Positions 1 through 7,629 of a stretch of DNA of 13,566 nt are shown piece after piece. The stretch covers positions 1-13,566 of the forward strand of contig JAUNOJ010000023.1 of the NCBI GenBank assembly GCA_030531135.1, read 5' to 3'. A program made the position numbers and the translations under genes. Every line of letters begins with the position of its first letter. Positions within the stretch are counted from its first letter, which is position 1. The stretch comes from Sutterellaceae bacterium. GTDB taxonomy: Bacteria > Pseudomonadota > Gammaproteobacteria > Burkholderiales > Burkholderiaceae_F. Under the pieces are notes generated by a model. It was not told the DNA's origin, did not search any database, and worked only from the letters and a program-made list of their open reading frames with translations.

Positions 1-126
1 GCAGTTGGGGCCGTAACCCGTGCGATAAATCGACTTCAAAAACTGCTTGGGGATAATGGCGTCGGTGTCGACATTGCTGCGATCGAGCGGAGCCACAAGT
101 CCGGTGTGTACGGTAAATTTTTCCAT
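1..126 (-). CDS. leuD: 3-isopropylmalate dehydratase small subunit, N-terminal part (truncated by window)
   Basis: Only the first 42 codons lie in the window; the gene runs off the left edge. The product begins [20 protein letters not shown] and continues with [13 protein letters not shown], the typical LeuD N-terminus. With LeuC it forms isopropylmalate isomerase, which converts 2-isopropylmalate to 3-isopropylmalate in leucine biosynthesis in the cytoplasm. The start ATG is the complement of 124-126. It is preceded by a good ribosome binding site, AGGAGA (complement of 136-141), at about 9 nt. The gene follows the leuC stop by 25 nt on the same strand, so the two are surely co-transcribed. 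Identification is strong despite truncation because both the N-terminal motif and the leuC partner are present. Confidence 0.95.
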   Translation of the reverse strand, partial: MEKFTVHTGLVAPLDRSNVDTDAIIPKQFLKSIYRTGYGPNC

Positions 127-151
127 TTTTATCTATCTCCTGCCCCGCGGA

Positions 152-1573
152 TTAAAAGAGTTTGCGCACGTCGACGAAGTGGCCCATCAAAGCTGCCGCA
201 GCAGCCATGGCCGGGCTCACCAAATGGGTGCGACCGCCCTTGCCTTGACGACCTTCGAAGTTGCGGTTTGAGGTCGAGGCACAACGATCGCCCTCGCCGA
301 TGCGATCGGCATTCATGGCCAAGCACATGGAGCAACCCGGTTCGCGCCACTCAAAGCCTGCGTCGATAAAGATCTGATCCAAACCTTCTTGCTGAGCTTG
401 CAGACGCACAAGCCCTGAGCCCGGCACCACCAAAGCTTGCGCAATGTTGGGTGCAATACGGCGATTGAGCTTTTTGACCACGTGGGCGGCCATACGCAAG
501 TCTTCGATACGCGAGTTGGTACAGGAACCGATAAAGATATGATCGGGCCGGATATCCGTGATCTTGGTGCCCGGTTTCAAATCCATGTAACGCAGGGCGC
601 GCTCCCAGCCTTCTTTCTTGACGGGATCGAGTTGCTTGTCGGGATCGGGCACAACGCCTTCGATATCGGTCACCATTTCGGGCGACGTTCCCCACGTGAC
701 CATGGGAGAAATTTCTTCGGCGCGAAGTTTGACGATCACGTCGTACTGCGCGTCGGGGTCGGATACCAAAGTCTTCCAGTAAGCCACGGCCTTGTCCCAA
801 TCTTCACCCTTGGGTGCCAAGGGGCGATTGCGCATATATTCAATCGTTTTTTCGTCGACGGCCACAAGACCGGAACGGGCACCGGCTTCGATGGCCATGT
901 TGCACAGGGTCATGCGACCTTCCATCGAAAGACTGCGGATGGCCGAACCCGCAAATTCGATGGTGCATCCCGTGCCGCCTGCCGTACCGATCTTGCCGAT
1001 GACGGCCAAAGCGACGTCTTTGCCCGTGACGCCTTCGGCAAGCTTGCCTTCGACTTCGACGAGCATGTTCTTGTTTTTCTTGGTCAACAACGTTTGCGTA
1101 GCCATAACGTGCTCGACTTCGGAGGTGCCGATACCGAACGCTAACGCAGCACAAGCACCGTGCGTGGACGTATGGCTGTCGCCGCATACCACGGTCATGC
1201 CGGGCAGCGTCGCACCCTCTTCCGGGCCCATCACGTGAATGATGCCCTGACCCTTGTCCATGAAGGGGAAGTAAGCCGCGCAACCGTTGGCGCGCACGTT
1301 CTTATCCAAGGTTTCGACCTGAAGATGTGCGATCGGATCGGTGATGCCGTCCATGCCCAATTCCCAACCGGTCGTGGGCGTGTTGTGGTCGGCCGTTGCC
1401 ACGATGGAAGACGCGCGCCACAGTTTGCGCCCTGCCAATCGTAGACCCTCGTATGCCTGAGGGCTCGTCACCTCGTGAATCAGGTGTCGATCAATATAAA
1501 GCGTGGTGGTTCCGTCGGCTTCGGCGTCAACCACATGCTCATCCCAAAGTTTGTCATACAGAGTCTTGGACAT
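152..1573 (-). CDS. leuC: 3-isopropylmalate dehydratase large subunit
   Basis: This 473-residue protein is a full-length aconitase-superfamily LeuC, the catalytic, iron-sulfur subunit of isopropylmalate isomerase (leucine biosynthesis). The [4Fe-4S] ligands are visible as Cys351 in GSCTNSR and Cys414/Cys417 in GCSMCLAMN. Other family landmarks are TADHNTPT (about 60-67), [11 protein letters not shown] (130-140) and the near C-terminal [10 protein letters not shown] (435-444), the last being diagnostic of LeuC. The chosen start is the ATG complementary to 1571-1573, giving [13 protein letters not shown], the usual LeuC N-terminus; a GGAAGA-like ribosome site (complement of about 1582-1588) lies just upstream. 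The reading frame stays open for 40 more codons upstream, but those residues (basic and aromatic) match nothing in LeuC. leuD follows 25 nt downstream. Confidence 0.98.
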   Translation of the reverse strand: MSKTLYDKLWDEHVVDAEADGTTTLYIDRHLIHEVTSPQAYEGLRLAGRKLWRASSIVATADHNTPTTGWELGMDGITDPIAHLQVETLDKNVRANGCAAYFPFMDKGQGIIHVMGPEEGATLPGMTVVCGDSHTSTHGACAALAFGIGTSEVEHVMATQTLLTKKNKNMLVEVEGKLAEGVTGKDVALAVIGKIGTAGGTGCTIEFAGSAIRSLSMEGRMTLCNMAIEAGARSGLVAVDEKTIEYMRNRPLAPKGEDWDKAVAYWKTLVSDPDAQYDVIVKLRAEEISPMVTWGTSPEMVTDIEGVVPDPDKQLDPVKKEGWERALRYMDLKPGTKITDIRPDHIFIGSCTNSRIEDLRMAAHVVKKLNRRIAPNIAQALVVPGSGLVRLQAQQEGLDQIFIDAGFEWREPGCSMCLAMNADRIGEGDRCASTSNRNFEGRQGKGGRTHLVSPAMAAAAALMGHFVDVRKLF

Positions 1574-1621
1574 GAAAGGGGTCTTCCTACAAATGTGTTT
1601 TTCGAATTCTTTTGTGTAATA

Positions 1622-1651
1622 TGCATACCTTTTTGGCTTGGCGACAAGCAA
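1622..1651 (-). promoter_or_regulatory. weak candidate promoter for leuCD
   Basis: On the minus strand a TTGCTT (complement of 1646-1651) is separated by 18 nt from TATGCA (complement of 1622-1627), about 50 nt upstream of the leuC ATG. Both boxes are poor matches to sigma70 consensus and other pairings in this AT-rich stretch are nearly as good, so this is only a suggestion of where transcription of leuCD begins. I see no leucine-rich leader peptide or attenuator in front of leuC. Confidence 0.25.
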
Positions 1652-1724
1652 AAAGCGTATCGGGTAAGTATGCCACAGGGGCCAAAAACGCACCTACTCA
1701 GATTCATTTAGATTTTGAGGCTTT

Positions 1725-1764
1725 TTTCGATTCGAAATTCGACAAAAATCAAGCCGAATCGAAA
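1725..1764. repeat. 10-bp inverted repeat in leuC-tetR intergenic region
   Basis: TTTCGATTCG (1725-1734) and its exact complement CGAATCGAAA (1755-1764) flank a 20-nt spacer. On the plus strand it is followed by TCTTTTT (1765-1771), so it could act as a terminator for any plus-strand read-through, but no plus-strand gene ends here. It lies about 150 nt upstream of the leuC start and could equally be a regulator site. The remainder of 1574-1939 holds a short GCCGT/ACGGC hairpin (1819-1831) and the tetR operator. Confidence 0.45.
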
Positions 1765-1883
1765 TCTTTTTGCCCCGACGACTCGCGCAACCGTTTCCAA
1801 GCGACGCGATACCGTCTTGCCGTCTGACGGCGTCCCCGTAAAACGACAATTTTTATAGGTACTTACCCGAATTCTCATAACAC

Positions 1884-1911
1884 TTTTAATTTAACAAGTG
1901 TTAAATTAAAA
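1884..1911. promoter_or_regulatory. perfect 28-bp palindrome, probable TetR-family operator
   Basis: The arms TTTTAATTTAACA (1884-1896) and TGTTAAATTAAAA (1899-1911) are exact reverse complements around a 2-nt centre (AG). The site ends 28 nt before the ATG of the tetR-like gene, where TetR-family autoregulators usually bind. Possible plus-strand promoter elements overlap it. One pairing is CTTACC (1862-1867) with TTTAAT (1885-1890), 17-nt spacing, which would put the transcription start near the palindrome centre. The other is TTAACA (1891-1896) with ATACAA (1914-1919). Either way a bound dimer would block transcription of the regulator and the downstream giant gene. The palindrome is seen directly; the assignment to this regulator is inference. 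Confidence 0.8.
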
Positions 1912-1939
1912 CCATACAAACTTCATAAAAGGTTCTAAC

Positions 1940-2575
1940 ATGACCGAAACGAAAGGCACCACGACCGAACAAACGACCGAACGCGTCAAACAACGCCGTC
2001 TTCGCCCCGATGCCAGACGCGAAGCGATTGTCACAAGCGCCGCCGCGCTCTTTGTTGAAAAAGGCGGTTTCGATATGACGATGACGGCCATTGCCAAAGC
2101 CTTGGGCATCTCGCGCAACCTCGTCTATCACTACTTCCAAAATCAGGAAGCGTTGATCGAGGCGGTGATCGACTACGAAACGCTGGAGTTGCAACGCCGA
2201 TTCAAGACGCTGCCCCTTGAACCGCAAAAAGAAGCGCTTGAAAGCGTCGTTCGCACCTATGTGGAATTTGTGATCGCGCACGCCCACGGTTTGTCGACCA
2301 TGCTGGCTTCGGCCGAAATGAGAACCCGCTTGCGCCCCTATCACGATCGCAACACGATGGTGATTTCCGAGCTCTGCGCTCAAATTTACGGCGTGGAGTT
2401 AAACGGCGCTTACCGTTCCGCTTTGATCGCCTCGGTGGACTTTATGGCCGCCTTTACCGGCACCCAGGCTGATTACCTCAAGGCTTACCCCGAGACTGCC
2501 GTCAAGACGTGCGTCCAAGTTTTTGAGAGCGCCATGGCCGGTGCAAAGGCCATTTCTCTCACCAAATCCGCTTAA
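1940..2575 (+). CDS. TetR/AcrR-family transcriptional regulator
   Basis: The 211-residue protein has a TetR_N helix-turn-helix at roughly residues 24-70. It contains RREAIVTSAAALFVEKGGFD, then MTAIAKALGISRNLVYHYFQ and NQEALIEAVI, the classic order of helix 1, the HTH and the YxYF-type recognition end. The C-terminal 140 residues are helical and would form the dimerisation and ligand-binding domain; they do not reveal the ligand. A charged N-terminal extension of about 20 residues precedes the HTH. The start ATG has an AAAAGG-like ribosome site (about 1927-1932) upstream. A perfect 28-bp palindrome just upstream suggests autorepression. The next gene begins 40 nt after its stop on the same strand with its own strong ribosome site, so this regulator very probably controls the activase/dehydratase-like protein. 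The effector may be an acyl-CoA or related metabolite, but that is a guess from context. Confidence 0.93.
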   Translation: MTETKGTTTEQTTERVKQRRLRPDARREAIVTSAAALFVEKGGFDMTMTAIAKALGISRNLVYHYFQNQEALIEAVIDYETLELQRRFKTLPLEPQKEALESVVRTYVEFVIAHAHGLSTMLASAEMRTRLRPYHDRNTMVISELCAQIYGVELNGAYRSALIASVDFMAAFTGTQADYLKAYPETAVKTCVQVFESAMAGAKAISLTKSA

Positions 2576-2601
2576 CTCGCCGATCGCGCATTCGCGATAA
2601 C

Positions 2602-2618
2602 AAGGAGGTAGTCATGTG
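2602..2618 (+). promoter_or_regulatory. strong Shine-Dalgarno with overlapping ATG/GTG starts
   Basis: A perfect anti-16S match AAGGAGGT (2602-2609) precedes the giant gene. The in-frame start is the GTG at 2616-2618 (6-nt spacing). An out-of-frame ATG at 2614-2616 shares its G with it and would be closer than optimal (4 nt); it opens only an 18-codon frame closed by TAG. The GTG gives MFTLGIDLGSTTVK, which places the first ATPase phosphate loop at the usual distance from the N-terminus. Confidence 0.8.
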
Positions 2619-5600
2619 TTCACGCTTGGCATCGATCTCGGTTCCACAACCGTCAAATACGCGCTTTTAGACGAAACATGCCGCGTCTTGGCACATGACT
2701 ACACACGCCACGCCAGTGCCGTCACCGACACTTTGGTGCGGATTCTGGAAAACCTGCAATCCTGCGTTCATCTCTCGGCTGCCGAACCGGTGCGGGTGCT
2801 TTTTTCGGGCTCCGGCGCCTTGGGCATTGCCGCTACTCTTAAAGCGCCTTTCGTCCAAGAAGTCATTGCGGCCTCAACGTACCTCAAAGCCAAATGCCCC
2901 GAGATCGACGTTGCCGTCGAATTGGGCGGCGAAGACGCCAAACTCCTTTACCTAAGCCGCGGGGTCGAACTTCGCATGAACGAGGCGTGCGCGGGCGGCA
3001 CGGGCGCTTTTATCGATCAGATGGCGTCTCTTTTGGATACCGATGCCGCAGGTCTCGATCGTCTCGCTTCTGAAGCAAGCATTTCTCACCCCATGGCAAG
3101 CCGTTGCGGCGTTTTTGCCAAAACGGACTTGGTGGCGCTCTTAAACGCAGGCGTTTCCAAAGCCGAAGTCGCCCGCTCGGCCTTGGATGCCGTGGCCGAA
3201 CAAACGGTGAGCGGCTTGGCGTGCGGGCGCCCTATCGTGGGTAACGTCGCCTTTTTGGGCGGTCCCTTGGGTTTCTTGAGTCAATTGCGCGCTGCTTTTG
3301 AACGCAGACTCGCATCTCCCTGTACCCAATTTCACACCTTTGACGATGCACCTTGTGCGGTTGCCATCGGCACGGCCTTGGCCGGGATCAAAGACACCGG
3401 CAAAGCGGCAACTGAGGGAATCAAAGACAACATCGGCGTTTTGATTGCCGAACTCAAAACGGTGCGCACCGCCGGCCAAACCGGACCTGCTCTCTCCCCG
3501 CTTTTTGCAAACGGCTCTGAAAAGCAGGAATTCTTGGCGCGCCACCGACAAGAGAGCGTCGCGCGCGCCGAACTCAAAGATGCCGTGGGCGACTTGTTTC
3601 TGGGCATAGACTTGGGCTCCACCACGATCAAAGGTGCGGTCTTGGATCAAGCGGGGCGCTTGGTCTACTCTTGGTACGAGCAAAACGAAGGGCAGCCCCT
3701 CTTGCGTTTATATGACGCAATGAAAACCCTGTTGCCCTTAATTCCCGAAGGCGCACGACTGCGCCAAGCCTGCACCACGGGTTACGGGGCCGATTTGGCC
3801 AAAGCCGCCTTGGGCGCACAGTTTCTCGAAGTCGAAACGTTGGCGCACCAGCGTGCGGCCGTGGCCTTTAACAAAGACGTGAGCTACGTGATCGATATCG
3901 GCGGCCAAGACATGAAGTGCTTGGAAGTTAAGGGCGGCTTGATCACAAGCGTAAAACTGAACGAAGCGTGTTCTTCGGGTTGCGGCTCCTTTTTGCAGAC
4001 CTTTGCCAAGCAACTGAATTTATCGTTGGATGAATTCGTTGAAGCGGCACTGGCCTCCAAAGCGCCCTGCGACTTGGGCACACGCTGCACCGTCTTTATG
4101 AATTCTCGTGTGCGTCAGGCGCAGCGCGACGGCGCCAAGCTCGAAGACATTGCGGCAGGCCTTTGCCGTTCGATCGTTCGCAATGCCTTGTACAAAGTCT
4201 TGCGCATCCATGATCCCAAGGATTTGGGAGAGCATGTCGTGGTGCAAGGCGGCACGTTTTTAAACGACGCGGTGTTGCGTGCGTTCGAGCAGCAAATCGG
4301 TCACAATGTGATTCGTCCCGACATCGCAGGCTTGATGGGCGCCTACGGCGCCGCTTTGATTGCGATGGAAAAAACCGTTGAAGCCACGCCGATACTCGAT
4401 CTTCAAATCGAGGCGATGGATATCGGGCTTGTGCGTCAGCATGCGATGCGCTGCAAAGGCTGCAACAATCACTGCGAACTGACGATGAGCCGTTTCCCGA
4501 GCGGAGAGAAGTTCTTTAGCGGCAATCGGTGCGACTTTGCGCAAAAAAGCGCCGGCGCAAAGAAAAAGACGACGCAATTTGTCGACTGGAAACTCGATTT
4601 GCTCTTTAACCGCGAACCGTTGGATGTCGACGCTGCGCCCATGGGCACGGTCGGCATCGCCAGAGCATTGAACACCTACGAACACTATCCGTACTGGTTT
4701 TCGCTTTTTTCCGAACTCGGCTTTCGGGTAGTGTTGTCCGACGCCTCGAGTCGCGCGATGGCCGGCAAAGCTTCCGCCACCATTCCGTCGCAAAGTCTGT
4801 GCTTTCCCGCCAAATTGGCCCACGGACATGTGCACGCCTTGGCGCAAGCCGGCGTTCACGACATTTGGATGCCGTGTATCCCGCACGAAGGTTGGGTGCA
4901 AAACGATTCCGACGGACGTTATGCCTGTCCGGTCGTGGGCGGCTATCCGGAAGCGCTGCGCTTATCCATTGCTTCCACTCTGCCCGAAACTCGCATATTG
5001 ACGCCTTTCGTCGACTTGGCGCATCCGCAAAGCGTGGTCAGAGAAATTCTCAAGGCTTGGCCGGAATTGAAAACTTCGGACGTCAAACGCGCCGTCAAAA
5101 CGGCTCAAGCCGCGCTGGCAACCTATCAGGCAACGGTACGCCGTAAGGGCGAAACGCTGTGGCACGAACACGTTGCCGACGGACGCCCCTTGGTGGTTTT
5201 GGCCGGGCGCCCTTACCATTTGGATCCGTTGATCAACCACGGACTGCCCGCTTTGATCGAATCCATGGGAGCAACGGTTGTCACCGAAGACGCGGTGAGT
5301 CATTTGGCCGAAGTGCCCGATGATCTTTCTGTTGTCAATCAATGGACGTTTCACGCAAGACTTTATCGCGCCGCCGCTTTGGTGCGCGAGAGCCGCTCGG
5401 CCGAACTCGTGCAGCTCGTAAGTTTCGGCTGCGGAATCGACGCCATCACAACGGAGCAAATCGAGCGCTTGCTGTCGGCCAAAAACCGCATTGCCACGAC
5501 GATCAAGATTGACGAAGGCGACACTCTGGGTGCGGCTCGCATTCGCCTAAAGTCGCTTCTGGCAGCTGTGAACGATCGCAAACACTCGGGCTTTATCGAA

Positions 5601-6959
5601 ATCGTGCCCGAACCGCTTGCCGCGCCCGCAAGAAAACCGGCCGTGACGCTCAAAGCAAAGAAAATCAAGCAAACGCGCACGATTTATGCCCCGCAAATGG
5701 CGCCGTTACATTTCCCTCTTTTGACAGCCGCACTGCAATCCATCGGCTGGAACGTGGAGCTTTTGCCCGATGTGCGACCGCAGGCCATTGAAGAAGGCTT
5801 AAAGCACGTCAATAACGATGCCTGTTACCCGGCTATCGTCGTGATCGGACAACTTTTGGACGCTTTAAAGACCAAAGAGATTGAACCGGATAAAAGCGTC
5901 TTGCTTCTTTCTCAAACGTGCGGACCGTGTCGCGCGACCAACTATCCCACGCAGTTGAAGTGGGCTTTGAAAGACATCGGGCTTGAAGACGTTCCGGTCG
6001 TTTGCCTTTCGGGCGGCAAAGTGCAAGGCGCCGAAATGCTCGACGTCGGCTTAACGGGTTTAAAACGCTTGATGATTGCCACCGTCTACGGCGACCTGTT
6101 GCAACGTCTGTCGTTTTACGTGCGTGCACATGAGCTCAACAAGGGCGAGGCCGACAAACTTGTCAAAGGTTGGACGATGCTCGCCAAACCTGCCGTCATG
6201 GACGGCAATGTTCGTCAGTTGGCAAAGGATGCCCATGCCATGGTTGCCGACTTCATGTCCATACCGATGGACGGCATTGAAAAGCCACGCGTCGGAATCG
6301 TCGGCGAAATTTTGCTCAAGTACCACCCGGTGGCCAACCTCGGGATCGTGCAGGAAATCATTGACGAGGGGCTTGAGCCCGTCTTGGGCGATTTGTCGAG
6401 CTTTTTCCTCTATTGCTTGAACGATCGCATCTATCAGGCGCAGTTTGGCGGCAACAAAGCCAGGGCCTGGGGTGCCAAGCTTTTAATTCAATGGTTTGAG
6501 CGCGTCAGAAGCACCATGCGAGACGCTTTGGCCGGCACGCCTTTAGAAGGCGTTTCGACCTTGACCGAAGATTTGCAGCATATCGAAGGGCTGGTCAGTC
6601 CCGGTCAGGAAGCGGGCGAAGGTTGGCTTTTGACGGCAGAGATGTCGCGCTTTTTGCAAACAGGAACGGACAACGTCGTGTGCTTGCAACCCTTCGGGTG
6701 TCTGCCCAACCACATCACGGGCAAAGGCGTGATGCGTCACTTAAGAGAAACGCGGCCGTTCGCCAATTTGTGTGCCATCGACTTTGAAGCCGGGACGTCT
6801 AAGACCAACGTCACGAATCGCTTGAAACTCTTTTTGGCGCAAGCCAAAGAAAACTTCGCCAAGAAGTCGGCCGGTTTTGAAATTTGCGAACCTCCGAGGC
6901 ATTCTGCCTCGGCCGTGAACGACACACGCGTCATCCAGATCATGGCAGCCGACGACTAA
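2616..6959 (+). CDS. giant acyl-CoA dehydratase activase-related protein (tandem BcrA/BadF/HgdC ATPases, DUF2229, dehydratase-like C-terminus)
   Basis: This 1447-residue cytoplasmic protein joins modules usually found as separate proteins. Residues about 1-258 form one BcrAD/BadFG/HgdC-type ATPase: DLGSTTVK at 7-14, ELGGEDAK at 102-109, then cluster-type cysteines C125 in NEACAGGTG and C164 in SRCGVFAKTD. Residues about 326-588 form a second: DLGSTTIK at 332-339, DIGGQDMK at 427-434, C452 in NEACSSGCGS, C491 in TRCTVF. In HgdC such a cysteine pair from each subunit holds one [4Fe-4S] cluster across a homodimer; here both halves are in one chain. A CxxCxxxC...C knuckle follows (C613, C616, C620, C639). 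A DUF2229 region (about 676-900) has RALNTYEHYPYW and SLCFPAKLAHGH. The C-terminal region (about 1020-1420) has NNDACYPAIV (C1070), TCGPCRATNYP (C1102/C1105) and QPFGCLPNH (C1362). The family is known but its reaction is not settled; related two-component systems drive ATP-dependent low-potential electron transfer. Length is usual for the fused form and the frame is intact. Start is GTG. Confidence 0.92.
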   Translation: MFTLGIDLGSTTVKYALLDETCRVLAHDYTRHASAVTDTLVRILENLQSCVHLSAAEPVRVLFSGSGALGIAATLKAPFVQEVIAASTYLKAKCPEIDVAVELGGEDAKLLYLSRGVELRMNEACAGGTGAFIDQMASLLDTDAAGLDRLASEASISHPMASRCGVFAKTDLVALLNAGVSKAEVARSALDAVAEQTVSGLACGRPIVGNVAFLGGPLGFLSQLRAAFERRLASPCTQFHTFDDAPCAVAIGTALAGIKDTGKAATEGIKDNIGVLIAELKTVRTAGQTGPALSPLFANGSEKQEFLARHRQESVARAELKDAVGDLFLGIDLGSTTIKGAVLDQAGRLVYSWYEQNEGQPLLRLYDAMKTLLPLIPEGARLRQACTTGYGADLAKAALGAQFLEVETLAHQRAAVAFNKDVSYVIDIGGQDMKCLEVKGGLITSVKLNEACSSGCGSFLQTFAKQLNLSLDEFVEAALASKAPCDLGTRCTVFMNSRVRQAQRDGAKLEDIAAGLCRSIVRNALYKVLRIHDPKDLGEHVVVQGGTFLNDAVLRAFEQQIGHNVIRPDIAGLMGAYGAALIAMEKTVEATPILDLQIEAMDIGLVRQHAMRCKGCNNHCELTMSRFPSGEKFFSGNRCDFAQKSAGAKKKTTQFVDWKLDLLFNREPLDVDAAPMGTVGIARALNTYEHYPYWFSLFSELGFRVVLSDASSRAMAGKASATIPSQSLCFPAKLAHGHVHALAQAGVHDIWMPCIPHEGWVQNDSDGRYACPVVGGYPEALRLSIASTLPETRILTPFVDLAHPQSVVREILKAWPELKTSDVKRAVKTAQAALATYQATVRRKGETLWHEHVADGRPLVVLAGRPYHLDPLINHGLPALIESMGATVVTEDAVSHLAEVPDDLSVVNQWTFHARLYRAAALVRESRSAELVQLVSFGCGIDAITTEQIERLLSAKNRIATTIKIDEGDTLGAARIRLKSLLAAVNDRKHSGFIEIVPEPLAAPARKPAVTLKAKKIKQTRTIYAPQMAPLHFPLLTAALQSIGWNVELLPDVRPQAIEEGLKHVNNDACYPAIVVIGQLLDALKTKEIEPDKSVLLLSQTCGPCRATNYPTQLKWALKDIGLEDVPVVCLSGGKVQGAEMLDVGLTGLKRLMIATVYGDLLQRLSFYVRAHELNKGEADKLVKGWTMLAKPAVMDGNVRQLAKDAHAMVADFMSIPMDGIEKPRVGIVGEILLKYHPVANLGIVQEIIDEGLEPVLGDLSSFFLYCLNDRIYQAQFGGNKARAWGAKLLIQWFERVRSTMRDALAGTPLEGVSTLTEDLQHIEGLVSPGQEAGEGWLLTAEMSRFLQTGTDNVVCLQPFGCLPNHITGKGVMRHLRETRPFANLCAIDFEAGTSKTNVTNRLKLFLAQAKENFAKKSAGFEICEPPRHSASAVNDTRVIQIMAADD

Positions 6960-6963
6960 ACGC

Positions 6964-7002
6964 CAAAGAAACATCTGCTTGCAAACGGTCATTGTTTCTT
7001 TG
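6964..7002. repeat. 10-bp inverted repeat just downstream of the giant gene
   Basis: CAAAGAAACA (6964-6973) and TGTTTCTTTG (6993-7002) are exact reverse complements with a 19-nt loop, starting 4 nt after the stop codon. It could mark transcript end or processing for the tetR-activase operon. It is AT-rich and lacks a following run of T, so it is not a textbook intrinsic terminator. Confidence 0.45.
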
Positions 7003-7036
7003 CTCGGTAAACGTCAATCGCGGGCGGCATCGGGCA

Positions 7037-7042
7037 TACAAT
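7037..7042 (+). promoter_or_regulatory. candidate -10 box for the lipoprotein gene
   Basis: TACAAT (7037-7042) matches TATAAT at five of six positions and lies 32 nt before the lipoprotein ATG. No good -35 is seen at 16-18 nt upstream, so the assignment is tentative. Confidence 0.35.
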
Positions 7043-7074
7043 TAAGAAAAATACTTTCTTTTTGAGTGTGCCTT

Positions 7075-7617
7075 ATGCAAGCCCGTTCATTTGTTTTACC
7101 TTGCATCGGCTTTGCCGCCGTTGCCCTGCTCGCAGGGTGCTCGACGACTGTCGTTTTCACCAGCGACATCGAAGGCGCCACCGTCACCAATGCTGCAGGC
7201 GAACTCTATGGCGTCACGCCTACGTCAGTCAACTACGATAACAACGCCTTGGACGATTCGCGCGACGCCAACGGATGCGCGCGTATTACGGGCGTCACTT
7301 ACAAGTGGCCTTCGGGCGCAACGGTAACTTCCGACAATCCTATTTTGCTCTGTGGCAAGCGCAGCCAATACATCTTTAGACTCACGCGCCCCGAGGATGC
7401 GCCCAACAAAGAAGTCGATCTGCAAAACGCTTTGGAGCGCATGCGCGTGCGACAAGTCCAACTTCAGGCCGATTTGGAGCGCGAGCGTCTTTATTCGGAT
7501 CATTGGTTCTGGATGGGGCCGGGCTTTATGTGGCACATGCCGGGACCGCCCCCGCCGCCGCGTCGTCCGCCGAGACCGCCTAAGCCCATGAATCCCCCGC
7601 CACCGCCTCCGCGTTAA
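7075..7617 (+). CDS. lipoprotein of unknown function with PEGA-like segment and proline-rich tail
   Basis: The 180-residue product starts MQARSFVLPCIGFAAVALLA and has a lipobox LAGC with lipidated Cys22; Ser at +2 predicts sorting to the outer membrane. Residues about 31-52 (DIEGATVTNAAGELYGVTPT) resemble a PEGA-type repeat, a small beta fold common in surface proteins. Two further cysteines (C68, C93) could form a periplasmic disulfide. Residues about 112-140 are charged and helical (QNALERMRVRQVQLQADLER), possibly a short coiled coil. An aromatic patch HWFWMGPGFMWHM is followed by an Arg/Lys-studded polyproline end (about 156-180). I chose this ATG rather than the GTG nine bases upstream because it gives a compact signal peptide; the ribosome site is weak for both. 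I do not recognise a named family. The gene stands between two unrelated genes and probably has its own promoter. Confidence 0.82.
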   Translation: MQARSFVLPCIGFAAVALLAGCSTTVVFTSDIEGATVTNAAGELYGVTPTSVNYDNNALDDSRDANGCARITGVTYKWPSGATVTSDNPILLCGKRSQYIFRLTRPEDAPNKEVDLQNALERMRVRQVQLQADLERERLYSDHWFWMGPGFMWHMPGPPPPPRRPPRPPKPMNPPPPPPR

Positions 7618-7629
7618 TGGCTTGGGCTT

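Noticed and set aside
437..1144. A 235-codon open frame on the plus strand
   Set aside because: Antisense to leuC, with shadow composition (Asp, Gly, His, Phe) and no family resemblance.
1574..1693. A 40-residue N-terminal extension of LeuC
   Set aside because: LeuC proteins start at [10 protein letters not shown], which has its own ribosome site; the extension is rich in Lys/Tyr/Phe and covers the promoter region.
4260..4901. A 213-codon open frame on the minus strand
   Set aside because: Antisense shadow inside the giant gene; no ribosome site or recognisable domain.
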